Shown here in pieces: positions 17,113 through 27,354 of a DNA stretch of 64,000 nucleotides. Position 1 is the first letter of the stretch. The number at the start of each line of letters is the position of its first letter. Location of the stretch: assembly GCA_024707145.1 (NCBI GenBank), contig JANQAI010000001.1, positions 250,501 to 314,500 of the forward strand. Reading direction: 5' to 3'. A model generated the notes under the pieces. It had not been told where the DNA came from, made no database searches, and was given only the letters and a program-made list of their open reading frames with translations. The translations under genes and the position numbers were made by a program. The DNA comes from Magnetospirillum sp. (GTDB lineage: Bacteria; Pseudomonadota; Alphaproteobacteria; Rhodospirillales; Magnetospirillaceae).

Positions 17113-17583
17113 TCAGCCGAGCCCGGCGATGCGCTCCAGCGCGACGGCGGCCGAGCGGGCCAAAGCGTGCAGGGCCATGCTTTCGGTGTCGGTGGGGTCG
17201 TGGTATTCGGCCCAATAGGCGCCGATGGCGGCGAGGGCGCGGTCACCCACCGGCACCATCTGCATGCTCTTGACGAAGGTGCGCCGGTAGACGTCCTGGG
17301 GGATGCGCGGATCGAGGAAGATGTTGGGGATGACGGTCGCCTGGCGATGGCTCATGACCCAGCCGGAGATGCAGATCTCGGCGGGGAACAGCTGCCCCTT
17401 CCACAGGGGGCTGATGCCGTCCTCGTCCATGTAATGGCAGAAGCCGTTGTCGTTGGTGACGAAGGTGATGCCGTCCGAACCGATCAGTCCGCGCCCCACC
17501 GCGATCACCGCCGCCGCCACGTCTTCGACCGTGGCGGCTTCGGCCAGTTTGGCATCAAGGGCGGCCAGCTTCGCTTGGAGCAT
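17113..17583 (-). CDS. GAF-domain protein
   Basis: A 156-aa protein made almost entirely of one GAF-type fold. It has a leading helix ([24 protein letters not shown]), strands around [17 protein letters not shown], the [22 protein letters not shown] segment typical of GAF domains, and a closing helix. There is no output domain. It lies between paaK (82-base gap) and iorA (190-base gap) on the same strand, so it is probably cotranscribed and may sense an aromatic ligand or redox cue for the pathway. That role is inference. Confidence 0.75.
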   Translation of the reverse strand: MLQAKLAALDAKLAEAATVEDVAAAVIAVGRGLIGSDGITFVTNDNGFCHYMDEDGISPLWKGQLFPAEICISGWVMSHRQATVIPNIFLDPRIPQDVYRRTFVKSMQMVPVGDRALAAIGAYWAEYHDPTDTESMALHALARSAAVALERIAGLG

Positions 17584-17665
17584 GGGCTATCCCATTCGGC
17601 GGTTGTCGGCTTTTCATATGGTACACGTTCAACATGTGCCCAGGTACCCATAAATAGGTTGGAGG

Positions 17666-18983
17666 TCATACCACCTTCCGCAAGTCCCGCACCCGCATGG
17701 CCTTGCCCTGGCTGCGCGGCAATTCGCCCGGCAGGCGGATGATCACCTCGCAGCTGACGCCAATCATGGTCTTCAGGTGGTGGCGCACCTGATGGGCCAG
17801 CAGGGTGCGGGCGTCCTCGCCGCGGGCGTCGGCGGCTTCGGCCTCGACCGTCAGGTGATCCATGCTGCCCTGGCGCGACACCACCAGCTGGTAGTGGGGC
17901 GACAGGCCGGGGAAATCCACCAGCACCGCCTCGACCTGGCTGGGGTAGAGGTTGACGCCGCGGATGATCAGCATGTCGTCGTTGCGGCCGGTCACCCGCA
18001 GGATGCGCAGGTGGCTGCGGCCGCACGGACAGGGTTCCTCGGTCAGGCGGGTGATGTCGCGGGTACGGTAGCGGATCATGGGCAGGCCGACCTTGGTCAG
18101 CGTGGTGACGACCAGTTCGCCGGCCCCGCCCATGGGCAGGGGTTCCAGGGTTTCCGGGTCGATCACCTCGAACAGGAAATGATCCTCCCAGCCGTGCAGG
18201 CCCAGGCGGTATTCGCATTCCATGGCGACGCCCGGCCCCATGACCTCGGACAGGCCATAGGAATCCACGGATTTGATGCCCAGGCGGCGGTCCAGGCTCG
18301 GCGCGCATGGTCTCGGACCACGGCTCGGCGCCGAACACGCCCACGCGCAGCGGGCCGTTGGCCAGGTTCACGCCCATGCGCTCGGCCGCTTCCGCCAAAT
18401 TGAGGGCATAGGAGGGGGTGGCGTTGAGCACGGTGGCGCCGAAATCCTGCAGCAGGGCGATCTGGCGCTCGGTCTGGCCGCCGGAGATGGGGGTGACGGT
18501 GCAGCCCAGCCGCTCGGCGCCGTAATGGAAGCCTAGGCCCCCGGTGAACAGGCCGTAGCCGAGCGCATTGTGCATGACGTCGCCCGGCCGGGCGCCAGCA
18601 CAGGCCAGCGAACGGGCGATCAGGTCGGCCCAGGTGTCGATGTCTTCCCTGGTGTAGCCCACCACGGTGGGCTTGCCGGTGGTGCCGGAGCTGGCGTGCA
18701 GGCGCACGATCCGCTCGCGCGGCACGGCGAACAGGCCGAAGGGATAGTTGTCGCGCAGGTCGGTCTTCACCGTGAACGGGAAGCGACGCAGATCCTCCAG
18801 CGAGCGCAGGTCGTCGGGAGTGACGCCGCGGGCGGCGCAGGCGGCGCGGGTGTGCGGTACGTTGGCGTAGGCGTGGGCCAGACTCCGCCGCAACCGCTCC
18901 AGTTGCAGCCGCTTCAGGGCGGCACGGTCCAGGCGCTCCATTTCGGGCGCGTACATGTAAGTGGCTGCCGCGGCTGCGGTCAT
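17666..18983 (-). CDS. paaK: Phenylacetate-CoA ligase (frameshifted)
   Basis: An adenylate-forming ligase that activates phenylacetate or related aryl-acetates with ATP and CoA. The AMP-binding P-loop [10 protein letters not shown] is at residues 97-106, and [15 protein letters not shown] [12 protein letters not shown] and [18 protein letters not shown] are family landmarks. The frame breaks at about 18295, where the coding strand reads GAGCCTGGAC; dropping one C gives [18 protein letters not shown] without a gap and a 438-aa protein of normal length. The ATG at 18983 follows GGGGGGAGAGG. It is the first gene of the leftward paaK-GAF-iorA-iorB cluster, which joins two routes to aryl-acetyl-CoA. 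Confidence 0.88.
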
Positions 18984-19008
18984 GGCCTCTCTCCCCCTTC
19001 TCCGGCAC

Positions 19009-19316
19009 GGTTCCGCTCTGGCGGCGGATAGGGGGGTGTACCGCTAAAGATAGCGGGAAGGCAATGGCCGCGCGTAGGCGGCCCGGGCTCAGCAGTCAGG
19101 AATTGATGGCAAATCCGCCTAAAATTGTTTGTTGTAAGAGGCCTATATATATGGGGGATGGTGGCAGGCTAATAAGGGGTGCCAGGCACAATTCCCGCAT
19201 TTGATTAATGCATCGCAGCCCTGCGTATGTTTTATGGACGGCTCCATGCTGCAATGCAGCACAATGACGAAGGCCGAACGTTCGCCGGCAATCTGTCATT
19301 GGTGAGATCATATACA
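19009..19316. other. Divergent intergenic region, paaK to patatin gene
   Basis: About 300 bases with an unusually AT-rich core (TTGTTTGTTGTAAGAGGCC then TATATATA, about 19123-19152), which could hold a promoter toward the patatin gene. I see no hairpin with a U-tract and no convincing ORF; a leftward 79-codon frame here has no ribosome binding site or family resemblance. Confidence 0.4.
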
Positions 19317-20308
19317 ATGGGTATGCAGGCAGCACGCATGGTTCAAGCGCGGGACGGCCGCGACCGTTACAAGCCGCAGGCCGTCGCCCTGCAGGGCGGC
19401 GGCACCTATGGCGCCTTCGCCTGGGGAGTGCTCGACCGTCTGCTGGAGGAGGAGGATTTCGATCCGGTCGCCTTCAGCGGCTCCAGCGCCGGGGCCGTCA
19501 ACGCCATCCTGACCGCCTGGGGTCTGCTCACCGGCGGGCGGGACGGCGCCCGGCAGGTCCTTCGCCGGTTCTGGGAATCGGTGGGGCAGATGTCGCGCCT
19601 CAGCTTCATGGGGTTGCCCGGCGCGCATCTGCATTTCGACCTGCTGAGCAGGGTGGCCTCGCCTTACCAGCTCAATCCGCTCAACATCAACCCCATGCGG
19701 GAGTTGCTGGCCGAGACCGTCGACTTCGAGCGTCTGCGCCGGGAATGCCCGCACGCCCTGTTCATCGCCGCCACCGATGTGGAAAGCGGCGACCTGCATA
19801 TCTTCCGCGAGAGCGAGATGTCGGTGGACGTGCTGATGGCGTCGACCTGCATCCCCTACCTGCACCACGCGGTGGAGATGGAGGGCCGCCAGCATTGGGA
19901 CGGCGGCTTCTCGGCCAACCCCCCATCCTGCCCATGGTGCTGGAGACCAACTGCCGCTCGGTGCTGGTGGTCAAGCTGACCCCCGACGCCGAAGCCGAGC
20001 ACCCCACCACCGCACCGGCCATCTTCAGCCGGCTGAAGCGCATCCTGTTCAACACGCCCCTCATGCGCGAGCTGGATGCCCTGGCACAGATGCAGGGGCT
20101 GCTGCGGCGCACGGCGCTGCTGTCGCCCGACCTGCGGCGCATCCGCGACCTGACTCTCTTGCGCGCCACCATCGGCGCCGACTTCTTCAACGACAAGGAA
20201 GGCGGCGCACTGCATCCGCGGCCGGATTTCCTGGAACAGCTGCATGCCGCCGGACGCGCCGAGGCGGAAAGCCTGATCGCCGTCAGGGCGCAATCAAACC
20301 CTGGGTAA
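19317..20308 (+). CDS. Patatin-like phospholipase (frameshifted)
   Basis: A serine lipid acyl hydrolase. The oxyanion loop LQGGGTYGAF (G27-G29), the nucleophile elbow GSSAG with S57, and the catalytic aspartate in WDGGFSANP (D195) are all present. The frame breaks right after this motif in a run of six C (19919-19924); one more C continues PILPMVLETNCRSVLVVKLTP and gives 330 aa. The start is the ATG at 19317, 10 bases after GGTGAG; earlier in-frame ATGs have no ribosome binding site. The end overlaps the convergent LuxR gene by 26 bases. The substrate could be a membrane lipid or a storage polyester; nothing here decides it. Confidence 0.85.
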
Positions 20309-20996
20309 TGGCCTTGGCGACGGCCTGGGCGGTGGTGGCGGTGCCCAGCTTCTCGCGGGCCGAGCGCAACGCCCCGGCCACGTCGGGCTCGGGCCGGTGG
20401 ATGCGGCCCGAGATTTCCCACAGGCTGTGCCCGTTGGCGATGCCGGTCAGGCATTGCCGTTCCATGGCCGACAATTCGTCTTCGGGAATCTGCACGTCCA
20501 GCAGCCGCTCCACCGCCGTGTGGTAGTAGACCGCCAGCAGCTTCAGCTTGCTCTGGGCGTTCATCACCTCTTTCAACTCGTCCAGCGAGGCGAAGGCGTA
20601 GGACAGCATGGCGATGCAGCCCTCGGCGGTGTGGAAGGGGATGGTGAAGCCGTCGCGGATGCCGAACTCGGCGGCTTCGGCGAACAGCTTGCGCTGGTCC
20701 GCGCTCAGCCCGCCTGGGCGGTTGAGCAGGAAGCGCCAGGCGAAGGCTAGGTGCGACCGCTGGGCCTCCAGCACCACAGGATCGATGTACTGGTAGCGGT
20801 TGGCCAGGTAATGGGCCATCCAGGCGTCGGGATAGGTGCTGTCGATGTAAGGGTGTTCCAGGCCGGGGCGGGAATTGCCGTAGGCGTAGTAATCGACGTT
20901 GGCCAGCCTGGCGAAGCGCCGGAACGAGGCTTGGGCCGAGGGAATGTCCTCGGCCCACAGCAAGTCAGAGGTCAGATCGGCGACCCAGCTATCCAC
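20283..20996 (-). CDS. LuxR-type regulator with autoinducer-binding domain
   Basis: A 237-aa transcription factor. The N-terminal two thirds match the acyl-homoserine-lactone-binding domain: W59 and Y63 in AWMAHYLANRYQYIDP, D72-P73, W87 in FAWRFL, and EFGIRDGFTIPFH. The C-terminus is a LuxR helix-turn-helix (about residues 175-235), somewhat diverged from the usual LTxREREVL consensus. No luxI-like synthase is in the window, so it is a candidate solo receptor. It starts at a GTG with AAGGA eight bases upstream. A 15-bp palindrome lies 59 bases before the start codon. Confidence 0.87.
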   Translation of the reverse strand: MDSWVADLTSDLLWAEDIPSAQASFRRFARLANVDYYAYGNSRPGLEHPYIDSTYPDAWMAHYLANRYQYIDPVVLEAQRSHLAFAWRFLLNRPGGLSADQRKLFAEAAEFGIRDGFTIPFHTAEGCIAMLSYAFASLDELKEVMNAQSKLKLLAVYYHTAVERLLDVQIPEDELSAMERQCLTGIANGHSLWEISGRIHRPEPDVAGALRSAREKLGTATTAQAVAKAITQGLIAP

Positions 20997-21054
20997 CCAC
21001 CGGCATCCTTCGACAGAAACAATCCGGACACACTTTACCCGCCTTTTTCGGGCG

Positions 21055-21069
21055 CAAACCAGTGGTTTG
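21055..21069. promoter_or_regulatory. 15-bp palindrome upstream of the LuxR-type gene
   Basis: CAAACCAGTGGTTTG, a perfect 7-1-7 inverted repeat between gabD and the LuxR-type gene. On the LuxR coding strand it sits just after a TATAGA box, a position suited to an operator near the transcription start. The binding protein is unknown; autoregulation by the LuxR protein is one option. Confidence 0.4.
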
Positions 21070-21107
21070 GAAGTTCTATAAAAGGCTGCCTGTTGGTTGT
21101 AGGGTGA

Positions 21108-22568
21108 TTACCCGAGGCCGCCCATGCAGACGTATTTCACCTCCAGGAATTCCTCGATGCCATATTTCGAGCCTTCGCGCCCGATGCCGGATTCCTTGAC
21201 GCCGCCGAAAGGCGCCACCTCGGTGGAGATGATGCCTTCGTTGACGCCGACGATGCCGTATTCCAGCGCCGCCGAGACCCGCCAGCAACGGCCCACGTCG
21301 CGGGTGTAGAAATAGGCGGCCAGGCCGAATTCGGTATCGTTGGCCATGCGCACCGCCTCGTCCTCGGTGCGGAACCTGAACAGCGGCGCCACCGGGCCGA
21401 AGGTTTCCTCGCGGGCGCACAGCATGTCCGCGGTCACGCCGGTCAGGATGGTGGGTTCGAAGAAGGTGCCGCCCAAGGCGTGGCGCTTGCCGCCCACCAG
21501 CACCTTGGCGCCCTTGGACAGGGCATCGGCGATGTGGCGCTCCACCTTTTCCACCGCCTGGGCGTTGATCAACGGGCCCTGCTGGGTGGGGCCGGCCAGG
21601 CCAGGCCCGACGGTCAATTGCTTGACCGCCTCGGCCAGCTTGGCGGCAAAGGCGTCGTAGACTCCGTCCTGCACCAGGATGCGGTTGGCGCAGACGCAGG
21701 TCTGGCCGGTGTTGCGGTACTTCGACGCCATGGCGCCGGCCACCGCCGCGTCCAGGTCGGCGTCGTCGAAGACAATGAAGGGGGCGTTGCCGCCCAGTTC
21801 GAAGCTGACCTTCTTCATGGTGTCGGCGCACTGTTTCATCAGCAGCTTGCCCACCTCGGTGGAGCCGGTGAAGCTGAGCTTGCGCACGGTGGGGTTGGCG
21901 GTCAGCTCGCTGCCCACGGCCACGTAATCGGCGGTGGGCAGGATGTTGAACACGCCGGCCGGGATGCCGGCCCGCGCCGCCAGCTCGGCCAGGGCCAGGG
22001 CGGAAAGCGGCGTGTCCTCGCCCGGCTTGACCACCACGGTGCAGCCGGCCGCCAGGGCGGGGGCGCATTTGCGGGTGATCATGGCGTTGGGGAAGTTCCA
22101 CGGCGTGATGGCGGCGATCACCCCGATGGGTTCCTTGGTGGCGAGGATGCGGCGCCCGGGGGCGGGTTCGGGGATGATGTCGCCGTAGGCCCGCTTGGCT
22201 TCCTCGGCGTACCACTCGATGAAGGCGGCGCCGTAGGTGACCTCGCCCCGGGCCTCGGCCAGCGGCTTGCCCTGCTCGGCGGTCATCAGCACCGCCAGGT
22301 CGTCGGCGGCGGCCAGGATCAGTTCGTACCACTTGCGCAACAGCGCGCCGCGCTCCTTGGCGGTCTTGGCCCGCCAGGCGGGCAGGGCGCGGGCGGCCGC
22401 CTCGATGGCGCGCCGGGTTTCGGGCACGCCCACCGAGGCCACCCGCACGATCACCGAATCGTCGGCCGGGTTGGTGACGGCGAAGCTCTCGCCCGAATCG
22501 GCGTGAATCCATTGTCCGTCCACATAGGCATGGTGGCGCAGCAGCTGGGGGTCCTTAAGGTCGAGCAT
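21108..22568 (-). CDS. gabD: NAD(P)-dependent succinate-semialdehyde dehydrogenase
   Basis: A 486-aa aldehyde dehydrogenase closest in pattern to GabD. It has [23 protein letters not shown] (coenzyme and substrate channel), [12 protein letters not shown], the catalytic glutamate in FELGGNAPF, and the catalytic cysteine in [11 protein letters not shown]. The end [21 protein letters not shown] is also typical. It oxidises succinate semialdehyde to succinate in 4-aminobutyrate or polyamine breakdown. The ATG at 22568 has GGAAGGA upstream and is preferred over in-frame starts further out. No GABA aminotransferase is adjacent. Confidence 0.88.
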   Translation of the reverse strand: MLDLKDPQLLRHHAYVDGQWIHADSGESFAVTNPADDSVIVRVASVGVPETRRAIEAAARALPAWRAKTAKERGALLRKWYELILAAADDLAVLMTAEQGKPLAEARGEVTYGAAFIEWYAEEAKRAYGDIIPEPAPGRRILATKEPIGVIAAITPWNFPNAMITRKCAPALAAGCTVVVKPGEDTPLSALALAELAARAGIPAGVFNILPTADYVAVGSELTANPTVRKLSFTGSTEVGKLLMKQCADTMKKVSFELGGNAPFIVFDDADLDAAVAGAMASKYRNTGQTCVCANRILVQDGVYDAFAAKLAEAVKQLTVGPGLAGPTQQGPLINAQAVEKVERHIADALSKGAKVLVGGKRHALGGTFFEPTILTGVTADMLCAREETFGPVAPLFRFRTEDEAVRMANDTEFGLAAYFYTRDVGRCWRVSAALEYGIVGVNEGIISTEVAPFGGVKESGIGREGSKYGIEEFLEVKYVCMGGLG

Positions 22569-22644
22569 GGCGTCCTTCCCATAGGCGAAAGCATTCGTGC
22601 ACATATACTAAGACCGTACCGACACGGAAAGGCCCGAAGCCGAC

Positions 22645-23496
22645 ATGACTGCCCTTCATCCCGAACCGCGCTCGCTGTTCCTGCCTATCGGCGGCCACGA
22701 GATCCACGTCACCGAATGGGGCGACCGCGAGGCGCCGCCGCTGATCATGTGGCACGGCCTGGCCCGCCAGGGCCGCGACTTCGACGTGGCCGCCCGGCAC
22801 TTGGCGCCGCTCTACCGCGTGCTGTGCCCGGACACTATCGGGCGCGGGCTGTCCAGTTGGTCTTCCGCTCCGCTGGAGGACTACGCCATCCCGACCTATT
22901 GCCGCCACGCCATCGAATTGATGGAGCGGCTGGGGCTGGATACGGTCCGCTGGGTGGGCACGTCCATGGGCGGGCTGGTGGGCATGGCCCTGGCCGGCAG
23001 CCCGGAAACCGCCGCCCGGATGGAGCGGCTGGTGCTGAACGACGTGGGGCCGCAGCTCAACGCCGACGCGGTGGAACGCATCAAGGCCTATGTGACGGTG
23101 GTGCCCGAATACCCGACCTTCGAGCGCTTCGAGGCGTTCATACGCATGGCCTACGCCCCGTTCGGCAAGCTGACCGATACCGAATGGCGGGCCATGGCCC
23201 AGGCGTCGGTGCGCCGGCGCGACAACGGCAGTTTCTCGGCCCACTATGATCCGGCGGTGATGCGGGCGCTGCTTCAGCCCGGCGCCGTCGAGGACGCTTG
23301 GCCGCTTTACGAGGCGATCCGCTGCCCGACGCTGGTGATGCGCGGCGAGCATTCCGACCTGCTGGAGCCGGAGGTGGCCGAGCGGATGAGCCGCTGCGGG
23401 CCCAGGGCTCAACTGGTGACCGTGCCGGGCTGCGGCCACGCCCCCATGCTCAACACGCTGGACCAGATCGGCGTGCTGATGGGCTTCCTGGCCTGA
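22645..23496 (+). CDS. Alpha/beta-fold hydrolase
   Basis: A 283-aa single-domain hydrolase. The HG dipeptide (WHGLA, H37) forms the oxyanion hole, the nucleophile is S107 in GTSMGGL, and the catalytic histidine is in GCGHAPML near the C-terminus. The cap region lies between about residues 130 and 200. It is divergent from gabD with only 76 bases between start codons. Esterase, lactonase or haloalkane-type activities are all possible; the substrate is not evident. Confidence 0.85.
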   Translation: MTALHPEPRSLFLPIGGHEIHVTEWGDREAPPLIMWHGLARQGRDFDVAARHLAPLYRVLCPDTIGRGLSSWSSAPLEDYAIPTYCRHAIELMERLGLDTVRWVGTSMGGLVGMALAGSPETAARMERLVLNDVGPQLNADAVERIKAYVTVVPEYPTFERFEAFIRMAYAPFGKLTDTEWRAMAQASVRRRDNGSFSAHYDPAVMRALLQPGAVEDAWPLYEAIRCPTLVMRGEHSDLLEPEVAERMSRCGPRAQLVTVPGCGHAPMLNTLDQIGVLMGFLA

Positions 23497-23538
23497 GGGT
23501 CGCGCCGCCCCCTGATCTGACGGGGACGGCGTCTTCCT

Positions 23539-24546
23539 TCAGACGGTGACGTCGAACAACCCGTCGGCGATGCGGCCGGCGCTGCCGTCGGCCCGTTCGA
23601 ACAGCGAGGCAGCCACCAGCCGGCCGCCTTCGCCGGCCTGCTGCGAGATGGGACGGATCAGGTCCAACCGGATGCGGGTGATGCCGTGATCGGCCAGTCG
23701 GTCCAGGCGGTCGCCCTCGCGCAGCAGCAGCAGGCTGGTGAAGCCGCTGTCCTGGGCGTCGATAATGCCGTCCTTGTTCTCGTCCAGCGCCGCCAGTTCG
23801 GCGAAACCGTCGACGCCGCCATTGGCCTCGCCGAACAGTTCGAGGCCCGAGGTGATCTTGCCGTCGCCGTCGCGGTCCATGGCCAGCAGGGCGTCGTCGC
23901 CCCGTACCCAGGCGCTTTGCTCGGTCTTGCCGTCGCCGTCCAGGTCGATGCGCTTGCCGTCCTCTGGCCGGGTCAGGTCGATGCCGTCGCCCGACAGGTC
24001 CAGCACCAGCGGGTCGATCGCCTTTTTCGGGCGTTCTTCGGTTGCCGGGACGCGGATCGAGGTGGTGGTGGTGGCGACGATGCTGACGCTGCGCATGTTG
24101 ACCTCGGTTACCCGGCTGCCGTCGGCGACGGTGATGGAAACCTCGCTCATCTCCATCCGCAGGCTGGTGGTGCTTTCCACCACTATGGCCCGGTCGCCGG
24201 CAAGCTCGTGCAGGCGGCCACGGATGCCGGCGCCCACCCGGGCGGTGGCGTCCGGCAGGTCTTCCGTCTTCATGCCCAGCGCCCCCAGCAGCCAGGCGAT
24301 GTCGTCGACGGCGCTCTGGATGTCGGCGGCGAAGTCGTTCATGGCCCGCTCGATGGCGGCGCTGCCCTGGGTGAGCGATTGGGTCAGCGTGCTCTCGCTC
24401 CCGGCCGTGCGGGCCAGGTCGATGGTGTCGCTGACCGCCTGGAACAGCGGCACGTCGCCGGCAGGCGCATCGGCAGCGGCCAGGGCGCGCAGGGATGACG
24501 GGGGCAGGGGCGTGCCGGCGCCTATGCCGGCGGATTGGATGTCCAT
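23539..24546 (-). CDS. EF-hand-like calcium-binding protein without signal peptide
   Basis: A 335-aa acidic protein. The N-terminal half is helical and Ala/Ser rich. From about residue 180 a set of Asp-rich loops follows: LDLSGDGIDLT, IDLDGDGKTEQ, MDRDGDGKITS and LDENKDGIIDA, which fit EF-hand or dockerin-like Ca2+ loops. Similar loops occur at the ends of RTX and other secreted repeat proteins, but there is no Sec signal and no RTX nonapeptide array. The ATG at 24546 follows AGGAGGG. It is unlinked to a secretion system here and its function is unknown. Confidence 0.7.
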   Translation of the reverse strand: MDIQSAGIGAGTPLPPSSLRALAAADAPAGDVPLFQAVSDTIDLARTAGSESTLTQSLTQGSAAIERAMNDFAADIQSAVDDIAWLLGALGMKTEDLPDATARVGAGIRGRLHELAGDRAIVVESTTSLRMEMSEVSITVADGSRVTEVNMRSVSIVATTTTSIRVPATEERPKKAIDPLVLDLSGDGIDLTRPEDGKRIDLDGDGKTEQSAWVRGDDALLAMDRDGDGKITSGLELFGEANGGVDGFAELAALDENKDGIIDAQDSGFTSLLLLREGDRLDRLADHGITRIRLDLIRPISQQAGEGGRLVAASLFERADGSAGRIADGLFDVTV

Positions 24547-24792
24547 GTTCTCACCCTCCTGGCCGCGAGCGTGCGCCTGGGGCGCCTCACGGGCTCGTCA
24601 GTTTCTGTGGAGCGGGTGGTGGGTGAGCGGAAGGGAACCGGCCGCTGGTGCGGCAGGGTTGCGACGGTGGCGCGACGATGGTCGAGCATGGCATGGACCC
24701 TTCTGTCACCTGCCAGGGGTTAACCGGCGCGTTTCTGCGCCGCAGGGCAATGCTCGCATTTGGAGAGGACGAAAGTCAACGCTCGCGTACGC

Positions 24793-27110
24793 TCAGGTTC
24801 CCGGCCAATGGGTCTCGCCATCGAAGGCGATGTCGGCGGCGGGGGCATCCTTGGCCTTCTTCTTCCGGCCCCTGTGGTTCTTGCCTTCGCCGTTTTCCGC
24901 CCGTTCCATCATCTTGGCGACGGTGGCCAGCACGGTTTCCACGCCGGGGGCGGGGCGTTCGATGATGCCGGCCTCGGCTTCCGCTTCCAGAGCGGGCACG
25001 GGTTCCGGCTCGGGCGCGGTTTCGGGCAGCGCCTCGGGCTCGGCGGCGGTTTCCGTCGGGCCGCGGCGGCGTAGGTGGTAGACGGTCTGCTTGCCGAAAT
25101 CCTTGGCCAGGGACAGCACGCCCACATACTCGCTGACGAACCTCTCCTCGAACGGCTCGCCGTTGTTGACCGCCTCCGAGCGCGCCGCCGATTGCTCGGC
25201 GGTGAGCACGGCGACGAATTGCTGGGTGGCGTAGACGTGGCCGATCACCGTCACCGGCTCCAGCCGGGCGGCGCGGTTGATGTGGCTGCCGTAGAAGTTC
25301 TTGCGGCCGCAGATGGGATCGATGGCCTCGAACACCGGGCCGGCGTGCAGCGAGATGCGCAGGTTCAGCGGCTTGGGGAACTGGTTGTGCATTTCCTCGC
25401 CCAGCCGGGTGACCACCTCCTGCATGGTCAGGGCGTACTCCGCCATGGGGGTGGCCTTGTCCATCACCGCGAAGATGGCGTCGCCCCAGGTGTTGATGCT
25501 GGTGGGCTCGACGCCGGCGGCGGCCAGGCCTTCCTTCAGCCGGGCCAGGAATTCCAGGAAGTCGGGAGTGTTCTCCTCCTTCAGCTTGGAATAGCCGGCG
25601 ATGTCGCAGAACAGCATGGTGCGGATGACGCGGCCCTGCTGGCTTTCCTCGTCGGTGCCGAAATCCAGGTTGGGCAGGGCCGGGCCGTCGGGCCCCAGCA
25701 GCTCGGGATGCTTCTGCAGCAGGCCGTCCAGGTCGATCAGGCGCAGCCGCGAGATGTCTTCCCACTGGTCGATGAAGTCGCCGGCGCCGCCCACCAGTGA
25801 GCCGGGCATCATGTCCCATACCGCCAGCAGGTAGGGCGAGGTGCCCAGGAAACCCGACCGCAGCGTCGCCAGGCCGTGCAGGCACTGGTTGGCGAAACGG
25901 TACAGCATGTCGTGGCCGAGATAGCGTTCCTCGGTGGCGTAGGTCACCGAGGCGGCCAGCTTCAGGGCGTTCTTGAAACGCATTTCCCAGCGCGGGCCGC
26001 CATAGCGCACGTCGTTGGCGATGAAGTCGTCCAGGGCGAACGGCATCACCACGTTGACCTCGGCGCCGCGTTCCAGCATGGCTTCGATGAACAGCAGGCT
26101 CGGCGCCGCAGGCGGCCGTGGAATAGCCCACCTGGGCGTCCAGTTCCTCCAGCCTGCTGGGCGATCTCGGCGCGCACCTCGGCCTCCAGCGCCGGCGGGA
26201 AGTGCGGGCCTTCGCCCGGCCGGTCCAGCGCGTGGCCGGTGAACACCACCACCGTGGGCGGCTTGATGATGTCGTCCAGTTCGGCCGGCACCGCGATGCC
26301 GCCCTGGCGCAGCAGGTCCAGCTGCTTCAGCGCCGACACCACCCGGCCGTAATGCACGCCCTCCAGGGCGCGGGCCCACTGGTAGGTGCCGATGGCCTCA
26401 TCGGTCTGGCCCAGCAGCAGTTGGGCCTGGCCCAGGGTGGAGAGCAGGCGGAAACGGTCGTCGGGGCCCAGTTCGGGGTCCACCTCGCCGTTGCCCACCA
26501 GCGCGTTGACGCAGGCGGCGAGGCGCTGCGCCTCGGCGTGGTCGCCCAGCAGCAGGCTCATCACCGCCGCCTCGATGCCGTCGCGGGGGTGGTTGCCGGA
26601 ATGGAAGGCGCGCAGGAACAGTTCGCGGCAATGTTCCAGGTCGCGGCGCAAGCCGGTCGCCAGCCAGGCTTCGCGAAACACGCGGGCGAGCGCGTAGTAG
26701 GTTTCCGCGTCGGCGGTGGCCACCAGCCGCTTGCCACGCACCAGATCCAGCGCCTCGGCCAGATCGGCGATGGCCCCCAGGCCCTTTTCGCCGCCGGCAT
26801 CCCCCAGGTTGTCGATGGCGGCGCGCAGGGAATCCTGCAGGCGGCGGAACGGGCCTTCGTCCACCAGGATGGCGTCCAGCAGCGGCGCCAGCAGGCGGCG
26901 GGCCTCGTCCACCGCGCCGGTTTGCGACAGGGCGATGGCGCCGTAGGTGATCAGCTTGAAGCTGTCGGGGTAGGCCCGCAGGCCATCGCGGCAGACGTCG
27001 TGGACCAGGAAGTTCTGGCCCTCGTCCAGCAGGGCGCGGGCGATGCGTTCCCAATCCTCCTGCGTGTGCGGCGCGGTGCCCCCCATGGCGATGGATGTCG
27101 TGTCGGCCAC
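24793..27110 (-). CDS. Adenylate/guanylate cyclase (class III) with N-terminal TPR region, two frameshifts
   Basis: A protein of 771 aa after correction. The first 350 residues are helical TPR-like repeats (AFHSGNHPRDGIEAAVMSLL; LLGQTDEAIGTYQWA). The middle is unassigned. A class III nucleotidyl cyclase domain follows at about 480-650, with the first metal aspartate in TMLFCDIAGYSKL and the second in NTWGDAIFAVM. The tail is acidic, then lysine rich. The frame shifts twice within 50 bases (about 26104 and 26152); in both, an extra base splits an AGCTG, and removing both gives AQQLEELDAQVGYSTAACGAELLFIEAML. The start is a GTG at 27110 with GGAGGA 8 bases upstream. It probably makes cAMP, which could feed the cNMP-binding fusion protein at 318, but this link is inference. 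Confidence 0.85.
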
Positions 27111-27207
27111 GGGCCGAGTCCTCCAGCAAACCCCAATGGTTTTCTTTTAGCACGCCTATGCGCGCGCGCCTAATCCCGACCAAAGGCGACACGGACGGAA
27201 AGGATAT

Positions 27208-27223
27208 TTGCTTGCGCAGGCAA
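27208..27223. promoter_or_regulatory. Candidate operator upstream of the acetate permease gene
   Basis: TTGCTTGCGCAGGCAA, a 16-bp inverted repeat with one mismatched pair, located between the divergent cyclase and permease genes. TTGC-N8-GCAA sites of this kind resemble those bound by short-chain fatty acid regulators (ScfR/RamB type) before acetate genes. The assignment is by resemblance only. Confidence 0.35.
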
Positions 27224-27354
27224 CCTTATTACGCTACCAGGGAGTGCCCGAACAATAATCTAATTTAGAACGGGCTAAAAAGAATCAGGGAACGCTCACG
27301 GCGAAGGACATGACCGGACGCCACGATGGCCGCGGCGCCACAAGGGAGAAAACA

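Noticed and set aside
15063..17273. 736-codon plus-strand frame opposite iorA
   Set aside because: Shadow of iorA; His/Asp/Gly-rich with no recognisable domain.
19096..19335. 79-codon leftward ORF upstream of the patatin gene
   Set aside because: No ribosome binding site, no family resemblance, and it covers the likely promoter of the patatin gene.
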